A DNA stretch of 64,000 bases from Lentisphaerota bacterium (GCA_015061845.1 SUVT01000001.1:22741-86740), one strand, 5' to 3'; counted from the stretch's first letter, positions 35,838 to 45,387 are shown. Program-made: numbers and translations. The notes: generated by a model from the letters alone, not told the origin.

Positions 35838-38800
35838 AAAACTTTGACTTGTGTGTTTATGGCGGAAATGCTGCGGGGATCTCCGCAGCATACACCGCAG
35901 CTGACCTCGGATTGAATGTCGTTGTCGTGGAATACACGAACCATCCCGGCGGTATGAGTGCCGCCGGATTGGGACATACTGACCAGGGGGATTTTGACCA
36001 GCTGGGCGGAGTCTCTGAGATGTTCTATCAGCAGATCAGAAAACACTATCAGAACTCGGAATATGCCAGCCGCTATCAGGGTCCGAAAGGACACCGGCAC
36101 GAACCCCATGTGGCAGAAAAAATCTTCTGGGATATGATCCGGGAAAAGAATATCACGTTCATCACAGGACATCGCCTGAACCGGGTGGAAATGGATGGCA
36201 AAAAGATCAAAACTGCGATTTTTGATTATGCCCCGCCGGGTGTAGATGGCGTTCCCCCCGCAAAACCGGAAAAAGCGGAAGCATTGAAAATCTCTGCCCG
36301 TTATTTTATGGATGCTTCTTACGAAGGAGATTTGCTTGCAAGCGCAGGTGTCTCTTATACTGTCGGAAGAGAATCCCGGGAAACATACGGAGAAAGTTAT
36401 GCCGGTTACCGGGTCAATGGAGCTTTGGATATCGACGCATACAAGATCCCCGGGAAACCGGAAAGCGGAATTCTTCCGCTGCTTCAACCGTGGCAGGGGA
36501 AACAGAATGGGGAAGCGGATGAGACAACACAGGCTTACAACTTCCGCATGTGTCTGACTGACAGAGAAAATCAGGTAAAAATCACGCCCCCGCAAAATTA
36601 TGATCCTGCCACATACGAAGTGTTCGGCAGATGGATCGCACTCTGGGAAAAGCAGAAGAAACCCATGCTGCCGGAACATTATCATGAACAGTTCAATCCC
36701 TATTTTCATCCGAGACTGCTCAAATTTTCTCCGATTCCAAACGGAAAAGTTGATTTGAACAATGCCGAGGGCGGAACAACGGACATGGTCGGTTTCAGCC
36801 GGGATTGGCCCGAAGGGAACTGGGAAGTCCGTTCCAAACTCTGGCAGCAGCATGTGGATTACACCAAAGGTTTGCTTTATTTTCTGCAGACAGATCCCCG
36901 GATCCGTCCGGAAACCAGAGCCGAACTTACACGCTGGGGCTTGCCCAAAGATGAGTTTAAAGATACCAATCACTGGCCCTTCCAGCTTTATGTCCGTGAA
37001 GCACGCCGGATGAAAGGGATGTATATCATGACTCAGAAGGATTGTCAGCAGGATCTTGCCGAAGATTCGATCGGGCTCGGTTCCTATCCGCTGGATTCCC
37101 ATAACTGCAACCGTCTGGCTAAAGATGGAAAAATGTGTTTTGAGGGTTCTTTCTGGGATCATTCTGTCCGGGAATTTTACCGGATCTCCATGAGAGCCCT
37201 TCTGCCGGTTCAGAAAGAGTGCGAAAACCTGACGGTTCCCGTTTGCGTTTCTGCAAGTCATGTCTCTTATGCTTCCATGCGGATGGAACCTGTGATGATG
37301 GTCATGGGAGAAGCTGCTGGAGTTATCACTGCTCTCGCTGCGGAAAAAGATATTCCGGTTCAGAAAGTTGCTTACAAATCTGTTCAAAAGATCCTGAAAA
37401 ACCGGAAAGGTTGTCTTGATCAGGAGGATCTGGAAAAGAAAAAGACGATTCCGTTCAAGCATATTTCGATTCAGCCTTACCGCTGGACAGAGGACGAAAT
37501 CAAGGCGCAATGGAAGAAATGTGCCGACTTGGAAAAATGCGGGGTCACGCACTTTGCTTTCTGTTCCTCTCTTGAACCAAGCAATGCGGAAAAACCGTAT
37601 ATGCACGCAGAGGCGTTGGCTGCACAATTCCAGAAGATCCGTGCCGGACTCAAAGGAGATGCCAAAGCAGGATTCCTGATCCAGAGCACCCTTTCCCACG
37701 GATGGCGTTCGGAAGCGTTGCCGGGATTTTCTGAAATCATCACTCTGGACGGCAGAAACAATCACCGGTTCTGTCCCCTTGACAGAAATTTCCGGGAGTA
37801 CATGAAAAATGTTGCGGTCATCCTCTGCAAAGCAAAACCGGATTTCCTTATTGTCGATGACGATTTCCGTATGGTTCTTGCCGGGATGGGGTGTTACTGT
37901 GATGCTCATTTGCAACGTTTTGCAAAACTTTCCGGGAAAAAGTATTCCAGAGAGGAACTTCAGAAGATTTTTGATCAGACGGATCCGGAATCACGGAAAC
38001 TGGGGGATCTTTATGTAAAGATGACGATGGACTCTCTGATGGAAGTTGCAGCCGCAATCCGCGAGGGAATCGACTCCGTCAACCCCGATCTTGAGTGCGG
38101 ATACTGTACCTCCAGTGAAGGCGGGGAATTTGCCTATTCTGCAGATATGGCAAAAATCCTTGCAGGGAAAAATACGCCCTTTGTCCGTCTGAACAACGGT
38201 TTTTACATGGAAGACGGCGCATTGAGTTTCCCGTACCGGCAGATGAATACAGCAATAGAAACTTACTATATCAAAGATAAGGTCGATCAGGTAATTTCTG
38301 AATGTGACTCCTACCCGCAAAACCGGTACAGCCTTTCCCTGACCGGACTGGATATGCACATCACCTCTTCTTTGATGACCGGATGCACCGGAGTGAAAAT
38401 GTGGATTGAAAACCACAGGTTCCATGATGAAAAGATCAATCGTCTTTACCTGAACTCCGTCAAAAAGAATTGGAAAAAATGGCGGGAGATCTATCACTCC
38501 GCACGCCGTTACCGCTGGCTGGGTGCTGTCACCCCGCTTCCGGCAAAAGCTCCCACCTTCCTGAATCCCGCAAAAACAGGAAAACAGATCCGTACCGGAG
38601 ATTTCATGGCAGACTGTTTCGGCGTTCTCGGAATCGCCGGAAGCTATGGTGATGACGGAAGTTCCATCGTTGCGCTGACAGGGGATCAGCTGAAGTTCTT
38701 CTCTGATAATGAGTTGAAAGAGCTGTTAAAACGGAAGATGGTCACAGACATCAACGGAGCCAGAGAGCTGCTGTCCCGTGGAATGGGGAAAGAGATCGGT

Positions 38801-39427
38801 GTTGAAAAAGTGGTTGAACTTCCCCAGAGTGTAATGGAAGAAATCACAGATCCCGAACTCAAGAAAAAGAAAATCCCTTCCATCCTCTCATTCCAGAGAA
38901 CCGGGGGCGGACAGCTCGTCCCGATGAAAGGAGCAAGAGTCTTGACAACATTGGTCAGACCGCCTTTCCCCAATGGACCGACGCACTTGACCACGCCTGT
39001 CTCTCCCGGTGCCGTCATGTTCAAAAATGAGAGAGGCGGAACCATTATCACGCTTCCCATCCTCATGACAAGAGAAGTCTGGACGCGGAACATCAATCTT
39101 CACCATGCGGACCGGAAACCTTATTTCCAGGCTCTGCTGGAACTGCTGGATGAAAAAAGAGCTCCGGTTTATGTCGATACTGACCTCAGCTGTTATCTGA
39201 TGTATAAATTCCGCGGGGAAGACAACACTTTCCTTGCCGCAGTTTATAATCTCTCGCTTGATTCCATGGAAGAGATCGCGCTGCATCTCAGAAAAGAAGT
39301 CAAAGAGATCAGATTGCTGCTGGATAACGGAAAGTGGAAATCCGTTCCGTTCAAACAGAAAAATGGAACTGTAAGATTCCAATGTCCGGAAGGACAACGA
39401 ACCGTAGTCATTACCGGTTCTTATTAA
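35834..39427 (+). CDS. Fusion of FAD-dependent oxidoreductase and glycosidase-like barrel
   Basis: The 1197-residue protein has no signal peptide. Residues 1-530 are an FAD-dependent oxidoreductase of the FAD_oxidored type: dinucleotide motif LCVYGGNAAGISAAYTAADL (Gly10, Gly11, Gly15), then PGGMSAAGLGHTD, MDASYEGDLLASAGVSY, and VSYASMRMEPVMMVMGEAAG near 475-500. From about residue 535 a second part begins with KHISIQPYRWTEDE and includes FLIVDDDFRMV, CGYCTSSEGGEF and SECDSYPQNR, resembling a TIM-barrel hydrolase with a beta C-terminus. An oxidation of a sugar before bond cleavage, as in oxidative glycosidase routes, is possible. It shares a 4-base overlap with the preceding giant hydrolase gene. 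Confidence 0.78.
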   Translation: MKNFDLCVYGGNAAGISAAYTAADLGLNVVVVEYTNHPGGMSAAGLGHTDQGDFDQLGGVSEMFYQQIRKHYQNSEYASRYQGPKGHRHEPHVAEKIFWDMIREKNITFITGHRLNRVEMDGKKIKTAIFDYAPPGVDGVPPAKPEKAEALKISARYFMDASYEGDLLASAGVSYTVGRESRETYGESYAGYRVNGALDIDAYKIPGKPESGILPLLQPWQGKQNGEADETTQAYNFRMCLTDRENQVKITPPQNYDPATYEVFGRWIALWEKQKKPMLPEHYHEQFNPYFHPRLLKFSPIPNGKVDLNNAEGGTTDMVGFSRDWPEGNWEVRSKLWQQHVDYTKGLLYFLQTDPRIRPETRAELTRWGLPKDEFKDTNHWPFQLYVREARRMKGMYIMTQKDCQQDLAEDSIGLGSYPLDSHNCNRLAKDGKMCFEGSFWDHSVREFYRISMRALLPVQKECENLTVPVCVSASHVSYASMRMEPVMMVMGEAAGVITALAAEKDIPVQKVAYKSVQKILKNRKGCLDQEDLEKKKTIPFKHISIQPYRWTEDEIKAQWKKCADLEKCGVTHFAFCSSLEPSNAEKPYMHAEALAAQFQKIRAGLKGDAKAGFLIQSTLSHGWRSEALPGFSEIITLDGRNNHRFCPLDRNFREYMKNVAVILCKAKPDFLIVDDDFRMVLAGMGCYCDAHLQRFAKLSGKKYSREELQKIFDQTDPESRKLGDLYVKMTMDSLMEVAAAIREGIDSVNPDLECGYCTSSEGGEFAYSADMAKILAGKNTPFVRLNNGFYMEDGALSFPYRQMNTAIETYYIKDKVDQVISECDSYPQNRYSLSLTGLDMHITSSLMTGCTGVKMWIENHRFHDEKINRLYLNSVKKNWKKWREIYHSARRYRWLGAVTPLPAKAPTFLNPAKTGKQIRTGDFMADCFGVLGIAGSYGDDGSSIVALTGDQLKFFSDNELKELLKRKMVTDINGARELLSRGMGKEIGVEKVVELPQSVMEEITDPELKKKKIPSILSFQRTGGGQLVPMKGARVLTTLVRPPFPNGPTHLTTPVSPGAVMFKNERGGTIITLPILMTREVWTRNINLHHADRKPYFQALLELLDEKRAPVYVDTDLSCYLMYKFRGEDNTFLAAVYNLSLDSMEEIALHLRKEVKEIRLLLDNGKWKSVPFKQKNGTVRFQCPEGQRTVVITGSY

Positions 39428-39487
39428 GGTTGAAACCACCTGACCGGAGAAATAAGTATCCGGTCAGGGAAAAATTGGAGAATAGAA

Positions 39488-40849
39488 ATGAAAATAGCAT
39501 TTATCGGAGGCGGATCGCTCCGGCTTTTGCCGATTTTACGGGGGGCAATGTCTGATTCTCCGAAAATCTTCAATAATGGAGAACTCCGTTTTATTGATCT
39601 GAAACAGGATCGTGCGGAGGCTGTTGCCGCAATGGTGAAAGCCACACCGGAATTTTCCAGTGTTGTGAATTGCAAAATATCCTGTCCTTCAACAGAAGAA
39701 GGGTTGAAGGATATTGATATTCTTTACCTGACAATGGCAGCACGCAGGGAACCGCAAAATTCCCAATCATTGATTCTGGCACATGAATACGGTTTCTATT
39801 CCAACGATCAACTGACAATCAGCGGAGCATTTCTTTCCATCCGTTTGGGGAGGATCATTCTGGATCTGGCAAAGAAACTGGAACGTCTTTCGCCAAAGGC
39901 ACTTATGCTGATTTTCCCGAACCCGGTCGCCGTTTACAGTGCTCTTGTCAACAATTATACAAAAATCAAAGCGATCGGGATTTGCGGCGGATTCAACAAT
40001 CACCGCTGGGATCTGACTCGCGCCCTGCTGAACCGGAATGAATATGATCCGGAATGGGACGTTGTCGCAGCCGGGATCAATCACATGTCCTTTATTTTGC
40101 GGGGAAATTACAAAGGGGAAGATCTGTACTCTTCTTTGTGTCCCCGGGTATTTACCGATGACTGGAAACCGCTCCCCGGATCAGAATTGGTGACCAATGT
40201 TCTGCATCAATGTTACAAAAAGTACGGGACAATGATCTTTTCCACTGAATTTGATGGACTTGCAAAGATTTTTCCTGATTTGATTTCTGATTGGACAGAG
40301 AAACAGCTGCAGGCTTCACAGCCGTTCGATCCGGTATTGTGTGAAGAAAGATGGAAAAATAAATACGAAACAAAGTTCCGTTCATTCATAAAAACAGCAG
40401 AAAATCCGGCGGATTTGGATTGGGATGCACCCGAAAATCAGGAGTTGTACGGTAAAAATCTCAGAGACATCTCTCTGCCGATTTTTAAGGCTGTTGCAGG
40501 GAAAAAGACGATGCGGATCGTTGCATCTGCGCCCAGCCGGGGAGCCATTGCGGATTTTCCGTCCCATTGGGCAGCAGAATATACAATGGATATCTGCGGA
40601 AAAGAGTTGATCCCGGTGAAGGATCAATATATCCCGGAACCTTTCTACGGTTTGACGGCCTCACTTTCCGAACATCAGACACTGCTTGCCCGGGCGATCG
40701 CGGAACGTTCTCCGGAAGTGTTTGCTCTTGCATTGGAAGCATATCCGATCCATCGTTTTACCGGGAAACGGAATGAATTTTACCGCAGAATGTTTGACCT
40801 TTACCAGGATCTTGATCCGGAAATCATGAAAGCAAAAAAATTCTTTTGA
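39488..40849 (+). CDS. GH4 family NAD-dependent glycosidase
   Basis: The 453-residue cytoplasmic enzyme starts MKIAFIGGGSLRLLP, the NAD-binding start of GH4 proteins, which cleave glycosidic bonds by a redox-elimination route needing NAD and a divalent metal. The expected metal ligands are the Cys in GICGGFNNH near residue 163 and the His in AGINHMSF near 196. AARREPQ corresponds to the conserved RxG/RR segment. Members include alpha-glucosidases, alpha-galactosidases and galacturonidases; the exact one is not clear. It follows the FAD-hydrolase fusion by 60 bases. The last 54 bases recur, diverged, at 42676-42729. Confidence 0.85.
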   Translation: MKIAFIGGGSLRLLPILRGAMSDSPKIFNNGELRFIDLKQDRAEAVAAMVKATPEFSSVVNCKISCPSTEEGLKDIDILYLTMAARREPQNSQSLILAHEYGFYSNDQLTISGAFLSIRLGRIILDLAKKLERLSPKALMLIFPNPVAVYSALVNNYTKIKAIGICGGFNNHRWDLTRALLNRNEYDPEWDVVAAGINHMSFILRGNYKGEDLYSSLCPRVFTDDWKPLPGSELVTNVLHQCYKKYGTMIFSTEFDGLAKIFPDLISDWTEKQLQASQPFDPVLCEERWKNKYETKFRSFIKTAENPADLDWDAPENQELYGKNLRDISLPIFKAVAGKKTMRIVASAPSRGAIADFPSHWAAEYTMDICGKELIPVKDQYIPEPFYGLTASLSEHQTLLARAIAERSPEVFALALEAYPIHRFTGKRNEFYRRMFDLYQDLDPEIMKAKKFF

Positions 40850-40936
40850 ACAATACAATGGCGGACGGTGCAATATTTGAGGGATATTCTTTATAACACA
40901 CTTGGTATCAAGGAACAACCTTTTGACAGATCATAA

Positions 40937-41173
40937 CTGATCTTTGAAGAAACATTATCTTACATGGATTTTCCATCAGAACATTGGCGTAAGATCCGGA
41001 CAAATAACGGGTTGGAGCGTATTATGAAAGAGATTCGACGGCGAACAAGAGTTGTTGGCAGTTTTCCTGATGGATATTCTGCAATGATGTTAGTCGGAGC
41101 AAGATTACGGCATATTTCTACGACAAAATGGGAAGATCGTCAATATCTCGTTTGTAAAATGGAATTTTGGTAA
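40937..41173 (+). pseudogene. IS256-family transposase remnant, C-terminal end
   Basis: About 78 codons are left, reading LIFEETLSYMDFPSEHWRKI, then RTNNGLERIMKEIRRRTRVV and GSFPDGYSAMMLVGARLRHI. This is the conserved C-terminus of IS256/Mutator-type transposases, which carry HWR-IRTNN-LER--REIRRR and V-SFP. Upstream an in-frame stop and unrelated sequence mark the break, so the catalytic DDE core is missing. It cannot transpose by itself. It lies between the GH4 gene and the PHP lipoprotein gene. Confidence 0.88.
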
Positions 41174-41218
41174 TATAGTAAACAAAACGTACATGGTTTT
41201 GATAATCGGTCAAAATAA

Positions 41219-41247
41219 AATGTGCGCAAAATTTAGGACACTATCAC
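41219..41247 (+). mobile_element. Probable right end of the IS256-family element
   Basis: TGTGCGCAAAATTTAGGACAC shortly after the transposase stop resembles the terminal inverted repeats of IS256-family elements. No left copy was found in the window, in agreement with loss of the left part. Confidence 0.5.
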
Positions 41248-41264
41248 TCAGGAGAGAAATCACC

Positions 41265-42596
41265 ATGAAAAAAATTATACCTAATATGGTATCAGCAACT
41301 GCTCTAGCTCTCTGTATGGGATGTTCAACAACTGACATGGAACAGCCGGACGGCAAAGTTTGGAGAAAGGGTGCTTTGCATTGTCATACACTCTGGTCAG
41401 ATGGCAGATCGCTTCCGGAAACAGCCGTTCAGACATATAAAAATCTGGGATATGATTTTATGTGTATTTCAGATCATAATGTTTACCCTGAAGGGGATTT
41501 ATGGCTTCCAGTTCAACGGGAAACCGGTCCATGGCCCTGTAATCTCGGTTCTGTTGAATATGAACATGCAAAAAAACTGATGAAGGGAAATGTAATTTCC
41601 AAAAAAATCAGTTTCCGCACATATGTCAAGCTCCGAACGATGAAAGAGCTGCAAGAACTGTTCAATGAAGAAGATAAATTCTTGCTTGTCCCCGGGGAAG
41701 AAATTACAGTAATGGGTCTGAAATTTAATGACAGACCCGGTACTTATCAGAATCATTTTAATGTTTTCAATATAGCAAAAACGTTTCCGCCGCTTTCCGG
41801 AAAAACCGGAACAGAAACTGTAAAAAAGAACTTTGAACAATATAAAAAAGCGGTAAACTCCAATCCTGCTCATTCTTTCTTCATGGTCAACCATCCGTAC
41901 TCCTGGGCATGGGATGTTGACCCTGTTACCGTTCTTGACAATCCGGAGATCACCCACTTTGAAATTTGCAATAATGGAAGTTCTATTCCTGTTGATCATA
42001 TTTTTTCCGCAGAAAAATTCTGGGATTTTATTTTGGCACTCCGCCTTGATCGCGGACAGAATATTATCTATGGAACAGCCACAGATGATTCTCATTTCTA
42101 TATTGATGCTGTTGGAAAATATTCGGGCAACAATCTTGGATGGGTCATGGTGAATTGTCCGGGAAAAATGACAGGAAATTCTCTTGCAGAAGCCTTGAAC
42201 CGAGGGGACTTCTATGCAACAAATGGTGTGATTTTGGAAGATGTCACTCTTGACAGCAATGCTAAAACCTTAACGGTCAAAGTGAAAGCTGAAAAAAATG
42301 TAAACTATCAAATCCGGTTCATCGTTACCAACAAAAACTTCGATCGTTCGATTGAGTACAGGGAATTTCCCGCCAAAGAACCGAAATACACAAGAAAATT
42401 ACCGATAATTCCTGAAAATATCGGTACAACTGCTCTGACTGTAAAGGGATCAGAAGGTTCTTATAAGCTCAAAGATGATGATCTTTATGTCCGTGCTATT
42501 GTTATTTCTGACAAAAAATCCCGTTTCCAAGCACCGCTTTATCCTGAAACCGAATGTGCCTGGACCCAACCCCTTGTTAATAAACATCTGAAATAA
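41265..42596 (+). CDS. PHP-domain metal-dependent hydrolase, predicted lipoprotein
   Basis: The protein has 443 residues from the ATG with AGGAGA upstream; an in-frame extension to 41193 would cross the IS end. A signal peptide ends in a lipobox (ALALCMGCS), so Cys is probably lipidated. The PHP motifs are intact: HCHTLWSDG near residue 38, CISDHNVYP, VPGEEITVMG, NHPYSWAW and TATDDSHFY, giving a trinuclear metal site for phosphoester or related hydrolysis. A beta-rich tail follows. PHP enzymes are rarely exported. It lies directly behind the IS256 remnant and in front of a GH4 gene fragment, so it seems to have arrived, or become joined to this operon, through that rearrangement. Confidence 0.85.
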   Translation: MKKIIPNMVSATALALCMGCSTTDMEQPDGKVWRKGALHCHTLWSDGRSLPETAVQTYKNLGYDFMCISDHNVYPEGDLWLPVQRETGPWPCNLGSVEYEHAKKLMKGNVISKKISFRTYVKLRTMKELQELFNEEDKFLLVPGEEITVMGLKFNDRPGTYQNHFNVFNIAKTFPPLSGKTGTETVKKNFEQYKKAVNSNPAHSFFMVNHPYSWAWDVDPVTVLDNPEITHFEICNNGSSIPVDHIFSAEKFWDFILALRLDRGQNIIYGTATDDSHFYIDAVGKYSGNNLGWVMVNCPGKMTGNSLAEALNRGDFYATNGVILEDVTLDSNAKTLTVKVKAEKNVNYQIRFIVTNKNFDRSIEYREFPAKEPKYTRKLPIIPENIGTTALTVKGSEGSYKLKDDDLYVRAIVISDKKSRFQAPLYPETECAWTQPLVNKHLK

Positions 42597-42675
42597 TGGA
42601 ATCTGACAAGGAAAGGATTGAAATATGTCATGAATCCAGAGATAATTTCATGACAACTGAATCTTTATACAACAT

Positions 42676-42729
42676 GACCTTTACCGGGATCTTGATCCGG
42701 AAATCCTGAAAGCAAAAGAGTTTTTTTAA
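42676..42729 (+). pseudogene. 3-prime fragment of a second GH4 gene
   Basis: Seventeen codons and a stop read DLYRDLDPEILKAKEFF, against DLYQDLDPEIMKAKKFF at the end of the intact GH4 gene at 40796-40849: 48 of 54 bases are identical. The divergence, partly silent, argues for an older paralog or homolog rather than a fresh duplication. The rest of the gene is gone. Confidence 0.8.
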
Positions 42730-42750
42730 AACTGACAAAGGAGACTTAAA

Positions 42751-43098
42751 ATGCAAATAAAGAATTATGCAAAAGTTGATTTTTCCGATATTCTCCCCGT
42801 CCCGTGTCCCTGCGGAATGAGCAAACGGGCTTTTATTCAGGAATCAGATGGGGAAGTCTCTTTCCATGTAGTTGAAATCAGTATTGATGCAAAACTGCAT
42901 TATCATAAAAAACACAGAGAGATCTACTATATTTTGGAGGGAAACGGTTTTCTGGAGCTGGACGGCGAAAAACTGGCTGTCGAACCCGGCAGTTCCATCA
43001 TGATCAACCCTGGTTGCCGTCATCGTGCATTGGGGAACTTGAAAGTGGTAAACGTTTCTCTTCCCGCCTTTGATCCTGAAGATGAATTTTTTGATTGA
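42751..43098 (+). CDS. Small cupin-domain protein
   Basis: The 115-residue single-domain cupin has motif 1 as LHYHKKHREIYYILEGNG (His50, His52, Glu57, Gly64) and motif 2 around PGSSIMINPGCRHRALGN with the matching His. The metal site is therefore complete. Such small cupins act as sugar isomerases, epimerases or sensors. It has a strong ribosome site (AAAGGAG). It follows the GH4 fragment, so it was probably the gene behind an ancestral GH4 gene. Last plus-strand gene before the convergent heparinase-like gene. Confidence 0.85.
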   Translation: MQIKNYAKVDFSDILPVPCPCGMSKRAFIQESDGEVSFHVVEISIDAKLHYHKKHREIYYILEGNGFLELDGEKLAVEPGSSIMINPGCRHRALGNLKVVNVSLPAFDPEDEFFD

Positions 43099-43117
43099 CA
43101 GTTTGCCTGAATTACGT

Positions 43118-43149
43118 AAAAAAAAGCGGCACCTTTTTATTGGTGCCGC
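43118..43149 (-). terminator. Terminator between convergent cupin and heparinase-like genes
   Basis: GCGGCACC and GGTGCCGC form a perfect 8-bp stem with an 8-base loop. Read on the minus strand it is followed by eight or more T, so it ends the heparinase-like transcript; the plus strand lacks a T-tract. Confidence 0.85.
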
Positions 43150-43173
43150 CGCAAAGGAATTGTTTTCCCGGGA

Positions 43174-45090
43174 TCATTTCTCCTCAAAGGTGATTTTATA
43201 ATCATTTCCGGTACTTTTCAATTCAACGGCTGTCAGTTTTTCCCAGTAACGCCCCAAATCTCTGGGAGAAAGTTTCTGCAGCTTGATCCCGTGCAGAACT
43301 ATTTTCACATCGCCAAGCAAAATCGTATTGTCAGAAAGCACCTGAACGCTGCAGGGGGTCAGGAACGTCACGGTTGCAGGAAGAGAAGCTGAAGTTGCAA
43401 ACTGATCAGAAAGAGACACTTTATTTTCTGAGAAATCAACACTCCGTTTGAAACTCTTTACCCCGGCTTTTTCCGGATATGCGTTTCCAAGATCCACTGT
43501 GATATTCTTCCGGTCAACCCGGAGGAACTTTGCGGTATATTGACGTCCAACCACCTGTTCACGGGAACCGAAAACAGGGGCATTGTGTCCGGAACCTCTT
43601 GTGTACCATAAGGTATAACGCTTATTGGAAAAATTAGTCCTTGTATAAACTCCAGAACCGGCATCAATGATGATCGGTTGATTTTTGAAATAAAGAGTGA
43701 CATGCCCGAGGTCATTATGACCGTGAAGCTCCTGATTATGTCCGGCTTTAACGGCAACGGAAAACCCTTTGGAACGGAGAATCGCAAGGCGGTCCTTGAA
43801 CAGGGAAAACGGTTGAATCTCACAATTGTTATTCTGTAATTCCGGAAGTTCAAAGAGAAGTTTCATACAGTTGCTGAGGTGATTTGCACTTTCCCCGAGA
43901 GTGAATTCTGAATCTTTATTATTCAATCCTTTCAGAGGAGCGGATTTCAGGATTTCTCCGCAAATCGGAACATTGACCTCTATGGTGGGATATGGACCGT
44001 TATCACCATAATTCACCACATGGTTATCCCCGATCCCCACATGGGAAATATATTCAAAAATTGCCCGGACACGGGGCATGGAGAATACTTTATCCATGCT
44101 GCCCGGACGGATTTTGTGGAAAAGATACAGGGAAGAAAACACCTTCAACCCGGCTTTCGTGAAATAAACAGGCCCCTCTTCACAATAGCCGTCATCGGTA
44201 TAATGGTATGTAAAATTAGCATTGATATTCAAAAATTCCCGGAGAAAAGCTGCTGTTCTTGCAGGATCTTTTTCCAAAAATACAGCGACGATGCTGTTAT
44301 TGTAAGAACACCAGACACTCCAGTTGGACTTTTGGGATAATCTCCACCAGGTCATTTCTTTCGTCAGAGGGTGGTACATGATGGAATAAAGAGTCCGTTC
44401 CAAAGTTACAGTCCGGATTCGTTCTGAAAGATTTTCAATGTATTTATCGAATTCTGCTCCGAGGATATGGTGAAGGATCGCCATTTGCGCCCCGGTTTCC
44501 GAGGCAAAAAGATCCGCACGGGGACGGTCAAACAAGAATTTTTTCTTGAAATCCCATTGGGCATGGGCGGGAACACACCAGTAAGATTCTTCCAGGATCG
44601 CCAGCACATGATCCAGCAGCCGGGGCATATATTTTTCTTTATCGCCAGTCAGACAAAGAGCAAGAGAAAGATAAGCCATCTGTTTCCGACGCTGGTAATA
44701 GGGTGTTTGATAATCGACTCTGTTGCCATCCGTGACAAAACGGCGGTAGTTGCTGAAAAGAAGCTGCGGGACCTGATGTTCCGGGACCGCATCAGCCAGC
44801 TTGATGATCTGATCCGCATATTTGCTCTGCCGTGCTTTTTCCCATGCTTTGCGGTCCGAAAAGACCGGATAGAAATTACGGGTGAACTCGCCCTTTGCAA
44901 TTTTTTCAAAGAGGTCTGTTGGAAGAGATGCATCAAAGTATGCAGCTCCATCCAATTTCGGTGAATAAACAGCATTTTTCCTGATATTTTCCTGCCATTG
45001 CTCCTGTATTGTCTGAGCATCGTTGACTGAGCCGTGAAGAATGCTTGCAAAACATCCCGCAATTCCGGCAAGCAGAATAGAATATTTCAT
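43174..45090 (-). CDS. Heparinase II/III-like polysaccharide lyase
   Basis: The 638-residue protein has a signal peptide (MKYSILLAGIAGCFASILHG), a long alpha/alpha-barrel-like N-terminal half rich in Trp and Tyr (WWRLSQKSNWSVWCSYNNSI), and a beta-sandwich second half. A heparinase II/III motif lies near residue 450 (HGHNDLGHVTLYF, then IDAGSGVYT). These lyases cleave uronic-acid-containing glycans by beta-elimination with Tyr and His residues. The gene is transcribed away from a GntR-type regulator and has AAACTGTTT just after its likely promoter. The substrate could be a glycosaminoglycan or alginate-like polymer. Confidence 0.87.
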   Translation of the reverse strand: MKYSILLAGIAGCFASILHGSVNDAQTIQEQWQENIRKNAVYSPKLDGAAYFDASLPTDLFEKIAKGEFTRNFYPVFSDRKAWEKARQSKYADQIIKLADAVPEHQVPQLLFSNYRRFVTDGNRVDYQTPYYQRRKQMAYLSLALCLTGDKEKYMPRLLDHVLAILEESYWCVPAHAQWDFKKKFLFDRPRADLFASETGAQMAILHHILGAEFDKYIENLSERIRTVTLERTLYSIMYHPLTKEMTWWRLSQKSNWSVWCSYNNSIVAVFLEKDPARTAAFLREFLNINANFTYHYTDDGYCEEGPVYFTKAGLKVFSSLYLFHKIRPGSMDKVFSMPRVRAIFEYISHVGIGDNHVVNYGDNGPYPTIEVNVPICGEILKSAPLKGLNNKDSEFTLGESANHLSNCMKLLFELPELQNNNCEIQPFSLFKDRLAILRSKGFSVAVKAGHNQELHGHNDLGHVTLYFKNQPIIIDAGSGVYTRTNFSNKRYTLWYTRGSGHNAPVFGSREQVVGRQYTAKFLRVDRKNITVDLGNAYPEKAGVKSFKRSVDFSENKVSLSDQFATSASLPATVTFLTPCSVQVLSDNTILLGDVKIVLHGIKLQKLSPRDLGRYWEKLTAVELKSTGNDYKITFEEK

Positions 45091-45234
45091 ATTTTACTCT
45101 CCTTTGTTTCTATCATTTTCTGTTTTGGAATTATGTAAGTTCATAAGCATTACGCTTACAGTTTACTATAGGTTTTCCACAGGTATTTATCAAGCAGGAA
45201 ACAGCAAAAAACTGAATAAAAAACGATATAAAAA

Positions 45235-45245
45235 TTAAACAGTTT
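45235..45245 (+). promoter_or_regulatory. Candidate operator TTAAACAGTTT near the heparinase promoter
   Basis: This near-palindrome lies a few bases after a minus-strand TATACT that may be the -10 box of the heparinase-like gene. It shares its core with three sites in front of the divergent regulator. Confidence 0.45.
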
Positions 45246-45387
45246 GAGCAGTATAGCAGAAGGATTTTTTTTACAAAAACATGTGATAATAAAACATTTC
45301 TGACAGATGTAAAAAACTGATGTTTTTTATCGCGGCTGATTTGCAGGCTCAACTGTTCAAAAAAAATTTCTTTTGATTAAACAGTAT

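Noticed and set aside
35810-37915. 701-residue open frame on the minus strand
   Set aside because: It lies antisense to the FAD-dependent fusion gene, has no start signals or family features, and its length follows from codon bias of the sense gene.
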